Positions 30,501-42,952 of a stretch of 64,000 bases of DNA are shown here, in pieces. Made by a program: the position numbers and the translations under genes. Position 1 is the stretch's first letter. Each line of letters starts with the position of its first letter. The notes under the pieces are model-generated. The model saw only the letters and a list, made by a program, of their open reading frames with translations. It ran no database searches and had not been told where the DNA came from. Source of the stretch: Platycnemis pennipes (lineage: Eukaryota; Arthropoda; Insecta; Odonata; Platycnemididae); the NCBI GenBank assembly GCA_933228895.1, contig OW121846.1, forward strand, positions 149,466,746 through 149,530,745. Direction: 5' to 3'.

Positions 30501-33500
30501 TTTGTTTTTTCCATTAGCATCATAATCAAAACGTTTAAGGTGTTTGTAATGTTATATTGGTGCAAACAAAGGCAACCTTGCTGACATAAACAAAAACATT
30601 GAAAATTCATGCATAATTTTTTTGATGCAATGTAGGGTAACCTTGATGGCAACCTCAGCTTCTTATGTTGTTTTTTTCCATTAGCATCATAATAAAAACG
30701 TTTAAGGTGTTTGTAATGTTATTCCGGTGCAAACAAAGGAAACCTTGCTGACATAAACCAAAACATTAAAAATTCATGCATAATTTTTTGGATGCAATGC
30801 AGGGTAACCTTGGTGGCAACCTCTGCTTCTTATGTTGTTTTTTTCCATTAGCATCATAATCAAAACGTTTAAGGTGTTTCTTATGTTATTCGGGTGCAAA
30901 CAAAGGCAACCTTGCTGACATAAACCAAAACATTGAAAATTCTTGCATAATTTTTTGGATGCAATGTAGGGTAACCTTGATGGCAACCTCAGCTTCTTAT
31001 GTTGTTTTGTTCCATTAGCATCATAATCAAAACGTTTAAGGTGTTTGTAATGTTATCCGGGTGCAAACAAAGGCAACCTTGCTGACATAAACAAAAACAT
31101 TGAAAATTCTTGCATAATTTTTTGGATGCAATGTAGGTTAACCTTGATGGCAACCTCAGCGTCTTATGTTGTTTGTTTCCATTAGCATCATAATCAAAAC
31201 GTTTAAGGTGTTTATAAGATTATTCGGGTGCAAACAAACGCAACCTTGCTGACATAAACCAAAACATTGAAAATTCTTGCATAATTTTTTGGATGCAATG
31301 TAGGGTAACATTGATGGCAACCTCAGCTTCTTATGTTGTTTTGTTCCATTAGCATCATAATCAAAACGTATAAGGTGTTTGTAATGTTATTCGGCTGCAA
31401 ACACAGGAAACCTTGCTGACATAACCAAAAACATTGAAAATTCTTATATAATTTTTTGGATGCAATGTAGGTTAACCTTGATGGCAACCTCAGCTTCTTA
31501 TGTTGTTTTTTTCCATTAGCATCATAATCAAAACGTTTAAGGTGTTTATAATGTTATTCGGGTGCAAACAAAGGCAACCTTGCTGACATAAACCAAAAAA
31601 TTGAAAATTCTTGCATAATTTTTTGGATGCAATGTAGCGTAACCTTGATGGCAACCTCAGCTTCTTATGTTGTTTTGTTCCATTAGCATGATAATCAAAA
31701 CGTATAAGGTGTTTGTAATGTTATTCGGCTGCAAACACAGGAAACCTTACTGACATAAACAAAAACATTGAAAATTCTTGCATAATTTTTTGGATGCAAT
31801 GTAGGGTAACCTTGATGGCAACCTCAGCTTCTTATGTTGTTTTTTTTCAATTGGCATCATAATCAAAACGGTTAAAGTGTTTGTAATGTTATCCGGGTGC
31901 GAACAAAGACTACCTTGCTGACATAAACAAAAACATTGAAAATTCTTGCATAATTTTTTGGATGCAATGTAGGGTAACCTTGATGGCAACCTCAGCTTCT
32001 TATGTTGTTTTTTTCCATTAGCATCATAATCAAAACGTTTAAGGTGTTTGTAATGTTATTCGGGTGCAAACAAAGGCAACCTTGCTGACATAAACCAAAA
32101 CATTGAAAATTCTTCAATAATTTTTTGGATGCAATGTAGGGTAACGTTGATGGCAACCTCAGCTTCTTATGTAGTTTTTTTCCATTAGCATCAAAATCAA
32201 AACGTTTAAGGTGTTTGTTATGTTATTCGGATGCAAACAAAGGCAACCTTGTTGATATAAACAAAAACATTGAAAATTCTTGCATAATTTTTTGGATGCA
32301 ATGTAGGTTAACCCTGATGGCAACCTCAGCTTCTCAAGTTGTTTTGTTCCATTAGCATCATAATCAAAACGTTTAAGGTGTTTCTTATGTTATTCGGGTG
32401 CAAACAAAGGCAACCTTGCCGACATAAACAAAAACGTTGAAAATTCTTGCATAATTTTTTGGATGCAATGTAGGGTAACCTTGATGGCAACCTCAGCTTC
32501 TTATGTTGTTTTTTTCCATTAGCAACATAATCAAAACGGTTAAGGTGTTTGTTATGTTATTTGGGTGCAAACAAAGGCAACCTTGCTGACATAAACCAAA
32601 ACATTGAAAATTCTTGCATAATTTTTTGGATGCAATGTAGGTTAACCTTGATGGCAACCTCAGCCTCTTATGTTGTTTTTTTCCATTAGCATCATAATCA
32701 AAACGTTTAAGGTGTTTGTAATGTTATTCGGGTGCAAAAAAAGGCAACCTTGCTGACATAAACCAAAAATATTGAAAATTCTTCAATAATTTTTTGGATG
32801 CAATGTAGGGTAAGCTTGATTGCAACCTCAGCTTCTTATGTTGTTTTTTTCCATTAGCATCAAAATCAAAACGTTTAAGGTGTTCGTAATGTTATTCGGA
32901 TGCAAACAAAGGCAACCTTGCTGATATAAACAAAACATTGAAAATTCTTGCATAATTTTTTGGATGCAATGTAGGGTAACCTTGATGGCAACCTCAGCTT
33001 CTTATGTTGTTTTTTTCCATTAGCATCATAATCAAAACATTTAAGGTGTTTGTATTGTTATTCGGGTGCAAACAAAGGCAACCTTGCTGACATAAACCAA
33101 AACATTGAAAATTCTTGCACAATTTTTTGGATGCAATGTAGGGTAACCTTGATGGCAACCTCATCTCCTTATGTTGTTTTTTTCCATTAGCATCATAATG
33201 AAAACGTTTAAGGTGTTTGTAATGTTATTCGGATGCAAACAAAGGCAACCTTGCTGACATAAACAAAAACATTGAAAATTCTTGCATAATTTTTGCATGC
33301 AAAATAAGGTAATCTTGGTGGCAACCTCAGCTTCTTATGTTGTTTTTTTCCATTAGCATCATAATCAAAACGTTTAAGGTGTTTGTAATGTTATCCGGGT
33401 GCAAACAAAGGCAACCTTGCTGACATAAACAAATACATTGAAAATTCTTGCATAATTTTTTGGATGCAATGTAGGGTAACCTTGATGGCAACCTCAGCTT

Positions 33501-36371
33501 CTTATGTTGTTTGTTTCCATTAGCATCATAATCAAAAGGTTTAAGGTATTTGTAATGTTATCCGGGTGCAAACAAAGGCAACCTTGCTGACATAAACGAA
33601 TACATTGAAAATTCTTGCATAATTTTTGCATGCTATTTAGGGTAATCTTGATGGCAACCTCAGCTTCTTATGTTGTTTTTTTCCATTAGCATCATAATCA
33701 AAACGTTTAAGGTGTTTGTAATGTTATATTGGTGCAAACAAAGGCAACCTTGCTGACATAAACAAAAACATTGAAAATTCTTGCATAATTTTTTGGATGC
33801 AATGTAGGGTAACCTTGATGGCAACCTCAGCTTCTTATGTTTTTTTTTCCATTAGCATCATAATCATAACGTTAATGGTGTTTGTAATGTTATCCGGGTG
33901 CAAACAAAGGCAACCTTGCCGACATAAAGAAAAACATTGAAAATTCTTGCATAATTTTTGCATGCAATGTAGGGTAATCTTGATGGCAACCTCAGCTTCT
34001 TATGTTGTTTTTTCCATTAGCATCATAATCAAAACGTTTAAGGTGTTTGTAATGTTATCCGGGTGCAAACAAAGGCAACCTTGCTGACATAAACCAAAAC
34101 ATTGAAAATTCTTCAATAATTTTTCGGATGCAATGTAGGGTAACCTTGATGGCAACCTCATCTCCTTATGTTGTTTTTTTTCCATTAGCATCATAATCAA
34201 AACGTTTAGGGTGTTTGTAATGTTATTCGGGTGCAAACAAAGGCAACCTTGCTGACATAAACCAAAACATTAAAAATTCATGCATAATTTTTTGGATGCA
34301 ATGTAGGGTAACCTTGATGGCAACCTCAGCTTCTTATGTTGTTTTTTTCCATTAGCATCATAATCAAAACGTTTAAGGTGTTTCTTATGTTATTCGCGTG
34401 CAAACAAAGGCAACCTTGCCGACATAAACCAAAACATTGAAAATTCTTGCATAATTTTTTGGATGCAATGTAGGGTAACCTTGATGGCAACCTCAGCTTC
34501 TTATGTTGTTTTTTCCATTAGCATCATAATCAAAACGTTTAAGGTGTTTGTAATGTTATCCGGGTGCAAACAAAGGCATCCTTGCTGACATAAACAAATA
34601 CATTGAAAATTCTTGCATAATTTTTTGGATGCAATGTAGGGTAACCTTGATGGCAACCTCAGCTTCTTATGTTGTTTTTTCCATTAGCATCATAATCAAA
34701 ACGTTTAAGGTGTTTGTTATGTTAGTCGGGTGCAAACAAAGGCAACCTTGCTGATATAAACAAAACATTGAAAATTCTTGCATAATTTTTTGGATGCAAT
34801 GTAGGGTAACCTTGATGGCAACCTCAGCTTCTTATGTTGTTTTTTCCATTAGCATGATAATCAAAACGTTTAAGGTGTTTATAAGATTATTCGGGTGCAA
34901 ACAAACGCAACCTTGCTGACATAAACCAAAACATTGAAAATTCTTGCATAATTTTTTGGATGCAATGTAGGTTAACATTGATGGCAACCTCAGCTTCTTA
35001 TGTTGTTTTGTTCCATTAGCATCATAATCAAAACGTATAAGGTGTTTGTAATGTTATTCGGCTGCAAACACAGGAAACCTTGCTGACATAACCAAAAACA
35101 TTGAAAATTCTTGCATAATTTTTTGGATGCAATGTAGGTTAACCTTGATGGCAACCTCAGCGTCTTATGTTGTTTGTTTCCATTAGCATCATAATCAAAA
35201 CGTTTAAGGTGTTTATAAGATTATTCGGGTGCAAACAAACGCAACCTTGCTGACATAAACCAAAACATTGAAAATTCTTGCATAATTTTTTGGATGCAAT
35301 GTAGGGTAACATTGATGGCAACCTCAGCTTCTTATGTTGTTTTGTTCCATTAGCATCATAATCAAAACGAATAAGGTGTTTGTAATGTTATTCGGCTGCA
35401 AACACAGGAAACCTTGCTGACATAACCAAAAACATTGAAAATTCTTGCATAATTTTTTGGATGCAATGTAGGTTAACCTTGATGGCAACCTCAGCTTCTT
35501 ATGTTGTTTTTTTCCATTAGCATCATAATCAAAACGTTTAAGGTGTTTATAATGTTATTCGGGTGCAAACAAAGGCAACCTTGCTGACATAAACCAAAAA
35601 ATTGAAAATTCTTGCATAATTTTTTGGATGCAATGTAGGGTAACCTTGATGGCAACCTCAGCTTCTTATGTTGTTTTGTTCCATTAGCATGATAATCAAA
35701 ACGTATAAGGTGTTTGTAATGTTATTCGGCTGCAAACACAGGAAACCTTACTGACATAAACAAAAACATTGAAAATTCTTGCATAATTTTTGGATGCAAT
35801 GTAGGGTAACCTTGATGGCAACCTCAGCTTCTTATGTTGTTTTTTTTCAATTGGCATCATAATCAAAACGGTTAAAGTGTTTGTAATGTTATCCGGGTGC
35901 GAACAAAGACTACCTTGCTGACATAAACCAAAACATTGAAAATTCTTGCATAAATTTTTGGATGCAATGTAGGGTAACCTTGATGGCAACCTCAGCTTCT
36001 TATGTTGTTTTTTTCCATTAGCATCATTATCAAAACGTTTAAGGTGTTTGTAATGTTATTCGGGTGCAAACAAAGGCAACCTTGCTGACATAAACCAAAA
36101 CATTGAAAATTCTTCAATAATTTTTTGGATGCAATGTAGGGTAACGTTGAAGGCAACCTAAGCTTCTTATGTAGTTTTTTTCCATTAGCATCAAAATCAA
36201 AACGTTTAAGGTGTTTGTAATATTATTCGGATGCAAACAAAGGCAACCTTGCTGATATAAACAAAAACATAGAAAATTCTTGCATAATTTTTTGGATGCA
36301 ATGTAGGTTAACCCTGATGGCAACCTCAGCTTCTCAAGTTGTTTTTTTCCATTAGCATCAAAATCAAAACG
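27532..36371 (+). repeat. Higher-order satellite block, copy 1 (~8.84 kb)
   Basis: A block of about 53 monomers whose rare variants recur in the same order in the adjacent block starting at 36372. Matching variants lie 8840 bp apart at the left (27653 and 36493; 28033 and 36873) and 8505 bp apart further right (29832 and 38337; 30154 and 38659). The change of offset is explained by a loss of three monomers and gain of one in copy 2. Left of 27532 and 36372 the two sequences differ, which places the junction. Confidence 0.75.
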
Positions 36372-37140
36372 TTTAAGGTGTTTGTAATGTTATTCGGGTG
36401 CAAACAAAGGCAACCTTGCTGACATAAACCAAAACATTGAAAATTCTTGCATAATTTTTTGGATGCAATGTAGGGAAACCTTGATGGCAACCTCATCTCC
36501 TTATGTTGTTTTTTTCCATTAGCATTATAATGAAAACGTTTAAGGTGTTTGTAATGTTATTCGGATGCAAACAAAGGCAACCTTGCTGACATAAACAATA
36601 ACATTGAAAATTCTTCAATAATTTTTTGGATGCAATGTCGGGTAACCTTGATGGCAACCTCAGCTTCTTATGTTGTTTTTTTCCATTAGCATCATAATCA
36701 AAACGTTTAAGGTGTTTGTAATGATATCCGGGTGCAAACAAAGGCAACCTTGCTGACATAAACAAAAACATTGATAATTCTTGCATAATTTTTGCATGCA
36801 ATGTAGAGTAATTTTGATGGCAACCTCAGCTTCTTATGTTGTTTTTTTCCATTAGCATCATAATCAAAACGTTCAAGGAGTTTGTAATGTTATTCGGGTG
36901 CAAACAAAGGCAACCTTGCTGAAATAAAAAAAACATTGAAAATTCTTGCATAATTTTTTGGATGCAATGTAGGGTAACCTTGATGGCAACCTCAGCTTCT
37001 TATGTTGTTTTTTTCCATTAGCATCATAATCAAAACGTTTAAGGTGTTTGTAATGATATCCGGGTGCAAACAAAGGCAACCTTGCTGACATAAACAAAAA
37101 CATTGAAAATTTTTGCATAATTTTTTGGATGCAATGTAGG

Positions 37141-37474
37141 GTAACCTTGATGGCAACCACATCTTCTTATGTTGTTTTTTTCCATTAGCATCATAATCAA
37201 AACGTTTTAGGTGTTTGTAATGTTATCAGGGTGCAAACAAAGGCAACCTTGCTGACATATATAAAAACGTTTAAATTCCTACTAAAATTTTTCGGATGCA
37301 ATGTAGGGTAACCTTGATGGCAACCACATCTTCTTATGTTGTTTTTTTCCATTAGCATCATAATCAAAACGTTTTAGGTGTTTGTAATGTTATCAGGGTG
37401 CAAACAAAGGCAACCTTGCTGACATATATAAAAACGTTTAAATTCCTACTAAAATTTTTCGGATGCAATGTAGG
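37141..37474 (+). repeat. Recent duplication of one variant monomer
   Basis: Two adjacent 167-bp monomers appear identical, including rare variants (GGCAACCACATCTTC, GACATATATAAAAACGTTT, CCTACTAAAATTTTTCGG). Copy 1 of the higher-order block has a single such monomer near 28307-28473. This is a monomer-level duplication after the block duplication. Confidence 0.7.
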
Positions 37475-39206
37475 TTAACCTTGATGGCAACCTCAGCTTC
37501 TTATGTTGTTTGTTTCCATTAGCATCATAATCAAAACGTTTATGGTGTTTATAAGATTATTCGGGTGCAAACAAACGCAACCTTGCTGACATAAACCAAA
37601 ACATTGAAAATTCTTGCATAATTTTTTGGATGCAATGTAGGGTAACATTGATGGCAACCTCAGCTTCTTATGTTGTTTTGTTCCATTAGCATCATAATCA
37701 AAACGTATAAGGTGTTTGTAATGTTATTCGGCTGCAAACACAGGAAACCTTGCTGACATAAACAAAAACATTGAAAATTCTTGCATAATTTTTTGGATGC
37801 AATGTAGGTTAACCTTGATGGCAACCTCAGCTTCTTATGTTGTTTTTTTCCATTAGCATCATAATCAAAACGTTCAAGGTGTTTATAATGTTATTCGGGT
37901 GCAAACAAAGGCAACCTTGCTGACATAAACCTAAAATTGAAAATTCTTGCATAATTTTTTGTATGCAATGTAGGGTAACCTTGATGGCAACCTCAGCTTC
38001 TTATGTTGTTTTTTTCCATTAGCATCATAATCAAAACGTTAAAGGTGGTTGTAATGTTATTCGGGTGGAAACAAAGGCAACCTTGCTGAAATAAACAAAA
38101 ACATTGAAAATTTTCGCATAATATTTTGGATGCAATGTAGGGTAACCTTGATGGCAACCTCAGCTTCTTATGTTGTTTTTTTCCATTACCATCATAATCA
38201 AAACGTTTAAGGTGTTTGTAATATTATCCGGGTGGAAACAAAGGCAACCTTGCTGAAATAAACAAAAACATTGAAAATTCTTGCATAATTTTTTGGATGC
38301 AATGTACGGTAACTTTGATGGCAACCTCAGCTTCTTATGTTGTTTTTTTCCATTAGCATCATAATCAAAACGTTTATGGTGTTTGTAATGTTATTCTTTG
38401 CAAACAAAGACAACCTTGCTGACATAAACAAAAACATTGAAAATTCTTGCATAATTTTTTGGATGCAATGTAGGGTAACCTTGATGGCAATCTCAGCTTC
38501 TTTTGTTGTTTTTTTCCATTAGCATCATAATCAAAACGTTTAAGGTGTCTGTAATGTTATCCGGGTGCAAACAAAGGCAACCTTGCTGACATAAACAAAT
38601 ACATTGAAAATTCTTGCATAATTTTTGCATGCAATGTAGGGTAATCTTGATGGCAACCTCAGCTTCTTATGTTGTTTTTTTCCATTAGCATCATAATCAA
38701 AACGTTTAAGGTGTTTGTAATGTTATTCGGGTGCAAACAAAGGCAACCTTGCTGACATAAACCAAAACATTGAAAATTCTTCAATAATTTTTTGGATGCA
38801 ATGTAGGGTAACCTTGATGGCAACCTCATCTCCTTATGTTGTTTTTTTTCCATTAGCATCATAATCTAAACGTTTAACGTGTTTGTAATGTTATTCAGGT
38901 GACAACAAAGGCAACCTTGCTGACATAAACCAAAACATTAAAAGTTCATGCATAATTTTTTGGATGCAATGTAGGGTAACCTTGATGGCAACCTCAGCTT
39001 CTTATGTTGTTTTTTCCATTAGCATCATAATCAAAACGTTTAAGGTGTTTGTAATGTTATATTGGTGCAAACAAAGGCAACCTTGCTGACATAAACAAAA
39101 ACATTGAAAATTCATGCATAATTTTTTTGATGCAATGTAGGGTAACCTTGATGGCAACCTCAGCTTCTTATGTTGTTTTTTTCCATTAGCATCATAATCA
39201 AAACGT

Positions 39207-39210
39207 TTAA
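39207..39210. repeat. Target site duplication, left (TTAA)
   Basis: TTAA immediately before the terminal repeat. The monomer normally reads CGTTTAAGGTG here, so the element went into the TTAA of a satellite unit. Confidence 0.95.
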
Positions 39211-39225
39211 CCCTCTGGTTACCGA
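39211..39225 (+). repeat. piggyBac-like left terminal inverted repeat
   Basis: CCCTCTGGTTACCGA; identical to the complement of 42938-42952. The match stops at the sixteenth base. Confidence 0.95.
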
Positions 39226-39253
39226 CCCTCATTTTATTACGGTGGTTACCGTT

Positions 39254-39272
39254 GGGGTCCTTTAGGGACCCC
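39254..39272. repeat. Subterminal palindrome, left
   Basis: GGGGTCCTTTAGGGACCCC, with 7-bp arms GGGGTCC and GGACCCC. It is preceded by GGTTACCG, repeating part of the terminal repeat. The same module occurs at 42749-42767 and 42917-42935, so it is a likely transposase binding site by position; that role is inference. Confidence 0.8.
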
Positions 39273-39595
39273 ATCGTATTTTTTTATTTACCGTTGAAAT
39301 GAAAACAATTTTTAACCTTAGTACAATGATTTTATTGAAATAACGTCATAAATGGCCATAATACTACCTAAATTTAAACAATTTTTGCACGAAAATATTT
39401 ATAAATAAACAAAAAAAATTGTTTATAAAAATCATGAAAATTTCAGTTAGAAAATTCAATTATTGATTTTTTTAATAAAAGATCATAACACACCATAATA
39501 ATACAGAATATAAAATAATGTTTTCATAAAAATATTTATAAATAAACAAAATATTTTTTGCAAAAAAGAGGAAAATTCAATTACACCCTTCATTT

Positions 39596-41318
39596 TTACA
39601 TGTAGGTAATTGTGACAGTCTTCTTGCGATGTTCTGGACAAACAAATGCCTTAAACTTGGAACATCTTACATTTATCTATAAACCAATATTTCGTGGGCA
39701 AATAGGGCAGTTGCCCCTTTTGGATTTGCTGTAACTTGGTTCAGATTAGGCCATTTCTGAATTTGCTTTTTTGCGCTTCTGAATCTGCGCGTTTTGTCGT
39801 GCTTGGTAGAGCAAGTTCATGCCCTAAGAACTTGAGAAGGATTCTCCTTCTAATCGAAGTCTTGCCATTCCATTCTGGATTTTTGCACATAAATATGCAT
39901 TACTAGCTGCCATATCTATTATATTCATGAACAGCCTGAATGGCCATCTATAAGTTTTTCAGGCGCATATATACTCTCTCATAAGTTTGTCTTCATTGCC
40001 TACAGCTCTTTTGTTCCATTATATTATAATACCATTATTGGTTTCTTACATTCATGCTCAGATATTTTTTATCTAAGTATTGCGAGCTTAGTAAGTGCAC
40101 CATTTTATTTTTCTTTGGCACATACGAGACCATAGCCAATCCTTCTTTATGTAAGAAAGCAAACTTAGAGGAAAAAGTTTCACGATCTTTAGTGTTATTC
40201 AAGCCATAAGGAGTGTCCGGCTTGTTCTTTCTCACTGTTCCTTGAAGAGTTACGTTTTTCGATGCCAAAAAGAGTGCCAACTCCACGGAAGTGAAACAAC
40301 TGTCCGTTGTGAGACTGCGGCCATTTTTATATAGAGGTTCAATGAGATCTTTGACCACTCTAGTCCCTTGGTTCTTTTCAGCTCGCTGCCCAGGTAATTT
40401 CCATGTATAAACTTGCAAATTGAAGAGATACGAAGTTTTGGCATCAGCTGTAGCCCATATTTTTATCCCATATCTCCCGGGTTTGGAATGAATATATTGC
40501 CTAAATGTACACTTTCCTCTGTTAGACACCAGTTGTTCATCAACAGTAACATATTCAAACGGTTCAAACATTTTTTTTACTATTTCCAACGAAAATATCC
40601 CATACATTACGGATAGCAGCTAATTTGTATTTTATTTTCTTTGGGCCCTAGTATCTTTGTCATCAAAGCGTATGGATCTCATGATTTGTTGAAATCTTGT
40701 GCGGGACATAGACGTGCTGTGAAAAAATCTCTGCGAATGCTAGTATCAGTTGACCACAATTCTTTGACATTTTCTTTTCAGCAACGGAGAACACATGCTG
40801 TCAATAATATTCCGATAATGCATCCAGTTCATCAATGTTCAAGTTTGTCCAATTATTTTTAAATTTAGGTTGCTTCACTAACAACTCATTGTAGAAGTTT
40901 TGGGCATACAAATTAGTGCTTTCAAAAATAATAATTTTGACATCGTCGTTTATAAACAAATTAAACGTTTCTCGAATGGAACTTGCACTATTTCAATGTT
41001 TTGAAGGACCTAGTGTACAATTAATGTTTCGTAAAGTTTTTGTGACTTTTGGAGGATGTTTTCCTATGTACGTCCTGATTTTTACTTCAAAACGTCAAAG
41101 TTAGCTGAAATTTTAATTACTTCCACATCACTGTCAATATCGTCTTCTGTAGGCAGTTGGTCAAATGGCTCCTCCTCTACTTCTGCCAAATCATCTTCAG
41201 ATTCAGTTGTACACTCTGCTGGGAGGAATTATCTATCACTGTCACAAAAATCATCGCAGTCACTGTCATCTGCGATTCTCTCAATTTCTTCTTCCTTTAG
41301 GAATCTTTTCAAAGTCAT
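39596..41318 (-). pseudogene. piggyBac-family transposase (DDE_Tnp_1_7 type), broken
   Basis: Fragments in order on the minus strand cover nearly a full-length transposase (about 574 codons if unbroken). The start ATG at 41318-41316 begins MTLKRFLKEEEIERIADDSD, an acidic N-terminus usual for the family, and hits a stop at 41231-41229. More acidic sequence follows, then ELWSTDTSIRRDFFTAR, and after a frameshift MSRTRFQQIMRSIRFDD. The longest open part (40607-40035, 190 codons) holds VDEQL (first catalytic Asp at its residue 23) and LTTDSCFTS (second Asp at 102). It then stops; a shifted frame continues NKRAVGNEDKL and TYRWPFRLFMNIIDMAASNA. The third catalytic Asp appears lost or altered there. 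The C-terminal Cys/His finger is visible as CPICP and FVCPEHRKK, with an internal stop, ending at TAA 39598-39596. Several independent breaks make this copy inactive. Confidence 0.9.
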
Positions 41319-42748
41319 TTCTAAATAAAAAATAATTTTATCACAGTATGAACATAATTTTAAGTCCCATTATAATAGGTATTAGGAAAAATTTTAAAAG
41401 TCACAATATATTAATATTGCTAATATTGTATTGATAGAGTAAAAAATTGACTAAAGCTTTCAATTTTAAAAAATACTTATTTTTCTATTATGATGCTTGT
41501 AGGTAGAATAAATTTGACTAATTTACCAATAGGTGTTAACGTAAATAAGTCAAACTTCAGCACACGCAACATAGTTGTGAGTGACACCGGTACATTTTTG
41601 ATCTATAAATTTATGAACTTACCTCTATAGACGAAGACGAAGTGTTGCAAACGAAGAATTATCTTCCTTCTGTTGACTGCACTGGTTAGTTGAAGCAGAT
41701 GTAGCGCACAAGTATCTCTGTAGCAATGGCTGTTACTGGAACGGGCACTAAGCTTTCCATGTGAAGTACACACCACCTCAGATAATTGGACTGTTGAATA
41801 TGCTCATTTCACGTTGGCATACATACAAATTCAGGTGCATTCCGGTAGGAGAGGGAGTGGACTCCGGGCGTTGAAAGATGCCCGGTCCCCAATTCCTCTC
41901 TTACCGGTACGCAATTCAATTTGTATTTATACTGACGTGAAATGATGCGAAACCTGGGTGGTGAATAAATAACTCGTTCAATGGTCCATCACAAAGTATG
42001 ATCTCTATTTTCACTACGATAAGCAATGTCGAAACCTCGATTACGATCGATGAGAAAAGACGATATTTCGATGCGTAAATGGTATTACGTAACAAAGTTG
42101 GATCGAAGAACCGCAGATATTTACCAGCAAGCAAATTAGCTGAAACGTAAAATGAAGACGAATACTTTCGAATGCGAATTACCTCTGTAATAGTGGATGT
42201 AACTGAAACGAGCAGAGAACTGCCAATGTGAAGAACACGCACTCTCAATCACAGATATATTTTAGATTATTCAACAATATTGTATAGTCAGATACGACGA
42301 AACAATATTTCACGGGGAAAATGTATGGATTATACGTACGGACGACATGTGCTAAAGATGCCAAGTGAAGGAACGTAAATCAGGACAGGACCACAATAAA
42401 TATAGAAACGTGGAGTTAGGATATGAAGAGGCTATTTCAATGCGTTAATTGTAATATTACACTAAGAGTATTCGTACAGTTGGAGACGCCTAACAGAAGG
42501 CTAAGTAAACATAATCCCACGATAAACATTTTCTTGATCAGATATTACTCATAAAAATCGCCAAAATCCAAAGCTCGATGACAGTGCATAAATAATAATA
42601 ATACATAATAATAACAATTGTTTTATAATTATATTAGTTAATAAAACAATATTAATATATATTTACAATTAATAATAACAGAATCAGTTATACACGCACA
42701 TTTTTGCAAAACAGTCAAACATTCAGTCTGGGACATGGGTTACCAAGT
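41319..42748. other. Non-coding right part of the piggyBac-like element
   Basis: AT-rich sequence upstream of the transposase start. It holds a 140-bp foldback at 41805-41944 and an imperfect direct repeat on either side of it: about 41712-41782 and 42172-42245 share ACCTCTGTA or ATCTCTGTA, TGTAACTGAAACG or TGTTACTGGAACG, and CCATGTGAAG or CCAATGTGAAG. A 110-codon minus-strand open frame (41916-42248) overlaps these repeats and has no recognisable domain. Any promoter for the transposase should be here but no clear motif is visible. Confidence 0.55.
41805..41944. repeat. 140-bp foldback inside the transposon
   Basis: Imperfect inverted arms of 65 bp (41805-41869 and 41880-41944) surround the 10-bp loop GTTGAAAGAT. 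Matching blocks include CATTTCACGT, ACAAATT, CCGGTA, GAGAGG and CCGGGC. Equal arm length and a short loop suggest a nested miniature element or an extruding hairpin. Confidence 0.75.
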
Positions 42749-42767
42749 GGGGTCCTTCTGGGACCCC
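42749..42767. repeat. Subterminal palindrome, right inner
   Basis: GGGGTCCTTCTGGGACCCC, preceded by GGTTACCAAG and followed by ATCCGTATTTT. It matches the left-end module in direct orientation. Confidence 0.8.
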
Positions 42768-42916
42768 ATCCGTATTTTCATTGATACAGAATCAAAATAA
42801 ACGTAATTTTGATCCTACTGTGGCGACTAAAAAGGACTAAAAAAGTTGCTCACATACCAGGAGACACATGAAAGTGAAAAAAAAATTATGAAATTTATTC
42901 AACATTTTTCGAGTGT

Positions 42917-42935
42917 GGGGTCCCTGAAGGACCCC
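42917..42935. repeat. Subterminal palindrome, right outer
   Basis: GGGGTCCCTGAAGGACCCC, two bases inside the right terminal repeat; inverted relative to the left-end module. Confidence 0.8.
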
Positions 42936-42937
42936 GC

Positions 42938-42952
42938 TCGGTAACCAGAGGG
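42938..42952 (-). repeat. piggyBac-like right terminal inverted repeat
   Basis: Complement of CCCTCTGGTTACCGA; perfect 15-bp match to the left end. Confidence 0.95.

Larger units (their letters stand above)
16875..39206 (+). repeat. 167-bp satellite array, left part
   Basis: A head-to-tail satellite of about 133 monomers, all in one orientation. The period is 167 bp (phase word GGTGTTTGTAATG at 17191, 17358, 17524, 17690, 17857 and so on, with one-base slips). Landmarks in a monomer, in order, are GGTGTTTGTAATGTTATYCG, GGTGCAAACAAAGGCAACC, TTGCTGACATAAAC, ATTGAAAATTCTTGCATAAT, TTTTTTGGATGCAATGTAGG, GTAACCTTGATGGCAACC, TCAGCTTCTTATGTTG and TTTTTTTCCATTAGCATCA. The first unit (16875-17023) is strongly diverged. 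Short open frames recur on both strands only because monomers repeat; 167 is not a multiple of three, so no frame is kept across units. Confidence 0.97.
39211..42952 (-). mobile_element. piggyBac-like DNA transposon, 3742 bp
   Basis: The ends are 15-bp perfect terminal inverted repeats, CCCTCTGGTTACCGA at 39211-39225 and its complement at 42938-42952. They are flanked by TTAA on both sides, which together with the CCC start is the hallmark of the piggyBac superfamily. Inside are palindromic subterminal repeats and a minus-strand transposase relic at 39596-41318. Joining the flanks across one TTAA restores a normal satellite monomer without any lost base, so the insertion is simple. The right 1.6 kb between the transposase start and the end is AT-rich and non-coding. 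Confidence 0.95.

Noticed and set aside
17024..39206. CENP-B box in the satellite monomer
   Set aside because: TTCGGGTGCAAAC has TTCG but lacks the required spacing to A and CGGG; no convincing match.
41916..42248. 110-codon minus-strand open frame in the piggyBac-like element
   Set aside because: It overlaps the foldback and direct repeats and has no domain; a second transposon gene is not expected in this family.
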